7,166 nt of DNA, from contig JBDTLT010000265.1 in the NCBI GenBank assembly GCA_039934635.1, forward strand, positions 1 to 7,166, in the 5' to 3' direction. The DNA comes from DATLFA01 sp039934635. Lineage in GTDB: Bacteria; Actinomycetota; Acidimicrobiia; Acidimicrobiales; WLNW01. This document shows positions 6,122-7,166 of the stretch, piece by piece; position 1 is the stretch's first letter; the number at the start of each line of letters is the position of its first letter. Under the pieces are notes generated by a model that did no database searches, had not been told where the DNA came from, and worked only from the letters and a program-made list of their open reading frames with translations. The translations under genes and the position numbers were made by a program.

Positions 6122-7166
6122 ATGGCACGAATAGTGATTGGGCTCGACCTGGGTCCGGGAGAGCTTCGCGCGGCCGAGGTCTCCGCCGGTCGTAGAGTCC
6201 GGCGCGTCGCCGTTCTGGCCACCGAAGCGATCGATGATCGCGGCGAGCTGGTCGATGGCGATCTGCTGGCGAAGGACCTCCGCCGACTCTGGAAGGCCGG
6301 TCGCTTGCGTTTGCGATCGGTCGTCGTGGGCCTGGCTTCGCCATCGATATCGACGCGGCCGGTCGAGTTCCCGAAGGTGCCCGTCGAGCACGCGCGTTCG
6401 GCCGCCCGCTTCGAAGTCGAGGAGCTTCTCCCGTTCTCACTCGATGACGCGCTTGTCGGCGTCGATATCTGGCCCGACTCGCCCGACGAGCACACGACCC
6501 GCGCCCTCGTGATCGCCGCACCAGGCTCTCTGATCAACTCGATCATGGGCGCGATGGCAGCTGCTCACCTGCAAGTCGTCGATGTACGACTTTCGGCGGC
6601 TTCGTTTGCCCAAGTGCTGTCAAGGGACACACCGGGCGGGGCGGTCGTTGCGAATGTCGGCGCGGCGCGCAGCTCGGTCGCGATCTGCGAGAACGGGCGC
6701 GCCCGCCTGATCCGTCAACTGTTGGCGGGCTCCGAGCCCGGGACTTCACTTAGTGACGAACTCGAGTTCGAGCTGTCTCGTATCCAAGGCTTCCGCCGCG
6801 GTGGCGCGGCCGGTGGACGAGAGCAGCCGTCGGACGAGGACATGCGGCTCGGGCCGGTGGTCGAGGCTGTGCGCAGCTCGATCGAATTTCACCTGGGCCA
6901 GCGAGACGCGGTGCAGATCGATCAAATTGTGCTCACCGGTACCGACCGGCACGCACCGGGCCTCGGCGAGCGCCTGGCGGAGATGCTTGGAATCGCGGTT
7001 TTTGTCGCACCTGAGTTGGCGAAAGACCCTCGAGCCGACGCCGCGGCCGCACTCGGCCTCGACGTGCGCACGCCCGACTTGTCGCTGCTCCCGACCACGA
7101 TCGGTGAAGCACGCCGTTTCCGACGCGCCATGATCGGTTCGGTTGCCGCAGCGGCATTCATCGGCG
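6122..7166 (+). CDS. pilM: PilM-like type IV pilus ATPase-fold protein, possibly fused to PilN (3' end off the window)
   Basis: 348 codons are visible with no stop. PilM is a cytoplasmic actin/FtsA-fold protein that binds the PilN N-terminus and links the pilus inner-membrane platform to its motors. Seen here: phosphate-1 motif IGLDLGPGELRAAEV (6-20), where the usual DxGS serine is replaced by Pro; FEVEELLPFSLDDA (97-110), matching the family's E-E-x-x-PF-x-x-D segment; phosphate-2 region VVANVGAARSSVAICENG (175-192); and adenosine-side motif IVLTGTDRHAPGL (269-281), with GT in place of the common GG. The PilM fold should end near AAAALGL (307-313). The protein instead continues with PDLSLLP, a basic stretch EARRFRR (329-335) and a hydrophobic segment starting at about 337, which is how PilN proteins begin. 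A fusion is therefore likely but the rest is outside the window. It is divergent from the minor pilin operon. Confidence 0.92.
   Translation, partial: MARIVIGLDLGPGELRAAEVSAGRRVRRVAVLATEAIDDRGELVDGDLLAKDLRRLWKAGRLRLRSVVVGLASPSISTRPVEFPKVPVEHARSAARFEVEELLPFSLDDALVGVDIWPDSPDEHTTRALVIAAPGSLINSIMGAMAAAHLQVVDVRLSAASFAQVLSRDTPGGAVVANVGAARSSVAICENGRARLIRQLLAGSEPGTSLSDELEFELSRIQGFRRGGAAGGREQPSDEDMRLGPVVEAVRSSIEFHLGQRDAVQIDQIVLTGTDRHAPGLGERLAEMLGIAVFVAPELAKDPRADAAAALGLDVRTPDLSLLPTTIGEARRFRRAMIGSVAAAAFIG

Noticed and set aside
6122..6170. FtsA, MreB or sugar kinase as an alternative to PilM
   Set aside because: The E-E-x-x-PF-x-x-D segment, the neighbouring prepilins and the PilN-like continuation all favour PilM.
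5509..6546. 346-codon upstream extension of the PilW-like frame
   Set aside because: It is open only because it is a shadow of the PilV-like and PilM-like genes. The prepilin leader and the GTGA overlap place the start at 5508.

Overview
This is a high-GC bacterial window, packed with genes and rich in CGATCG-type words. It holds a type IV pilus and chemosensory gene cluster. GC content, codon style and the chemoreceptor sensor region suggest an actinobacterial-type genome, possibly Acidimicrobiia-like. That placement is inference from style and recalled family features, not a search result.

Minus strand, in transcription order from right to left: a PilV-like prepilin (6014-5505), a PilW-like prepilin (5508-4900), a PilX-like pilus protein with a large beta-rich outer domain (4906-3857), a transmembrane methyl-accepting chemotaxis protein (3789-2056), and the histidine kinase CheA (2059 running off the left edge). 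Three of the four junctions overlap: GTGA at pilV/pilW and at mcp/cheA, and a 7-base overlap at pilW/pilX. The fourth is a 67-base gap with no obvious terminator, so the five genes look like one operon.

Plus strand: a PilM-like actin-fold protein starts at 6122 and runs off the right edge. Its last ~30 visible residues resemble the start of PilN, so it may be a PilM-PilN fusion that opens the pilus alignment-complex operon. The 107-base divergent spacer (6015-6121) should hold both promoters.

Working model: the plus-strand operon builds the inner-membrane platform, the three minus-strand prepilins prime or cap the pilus, and the co-transcribed receptor and CheA form a sensory arm likely to control the pilus, analogous to the Pil-Chp and Frz-type systems known in proteobacteria. 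Whether the receptor senses a soluble ligand or pilus state cannot be read from sequence. No RNA genes, mobile elements, CRISPR arrays or pseudogenes were seen. The only non-coding stretches are 3790-3856 and 6015-6121.
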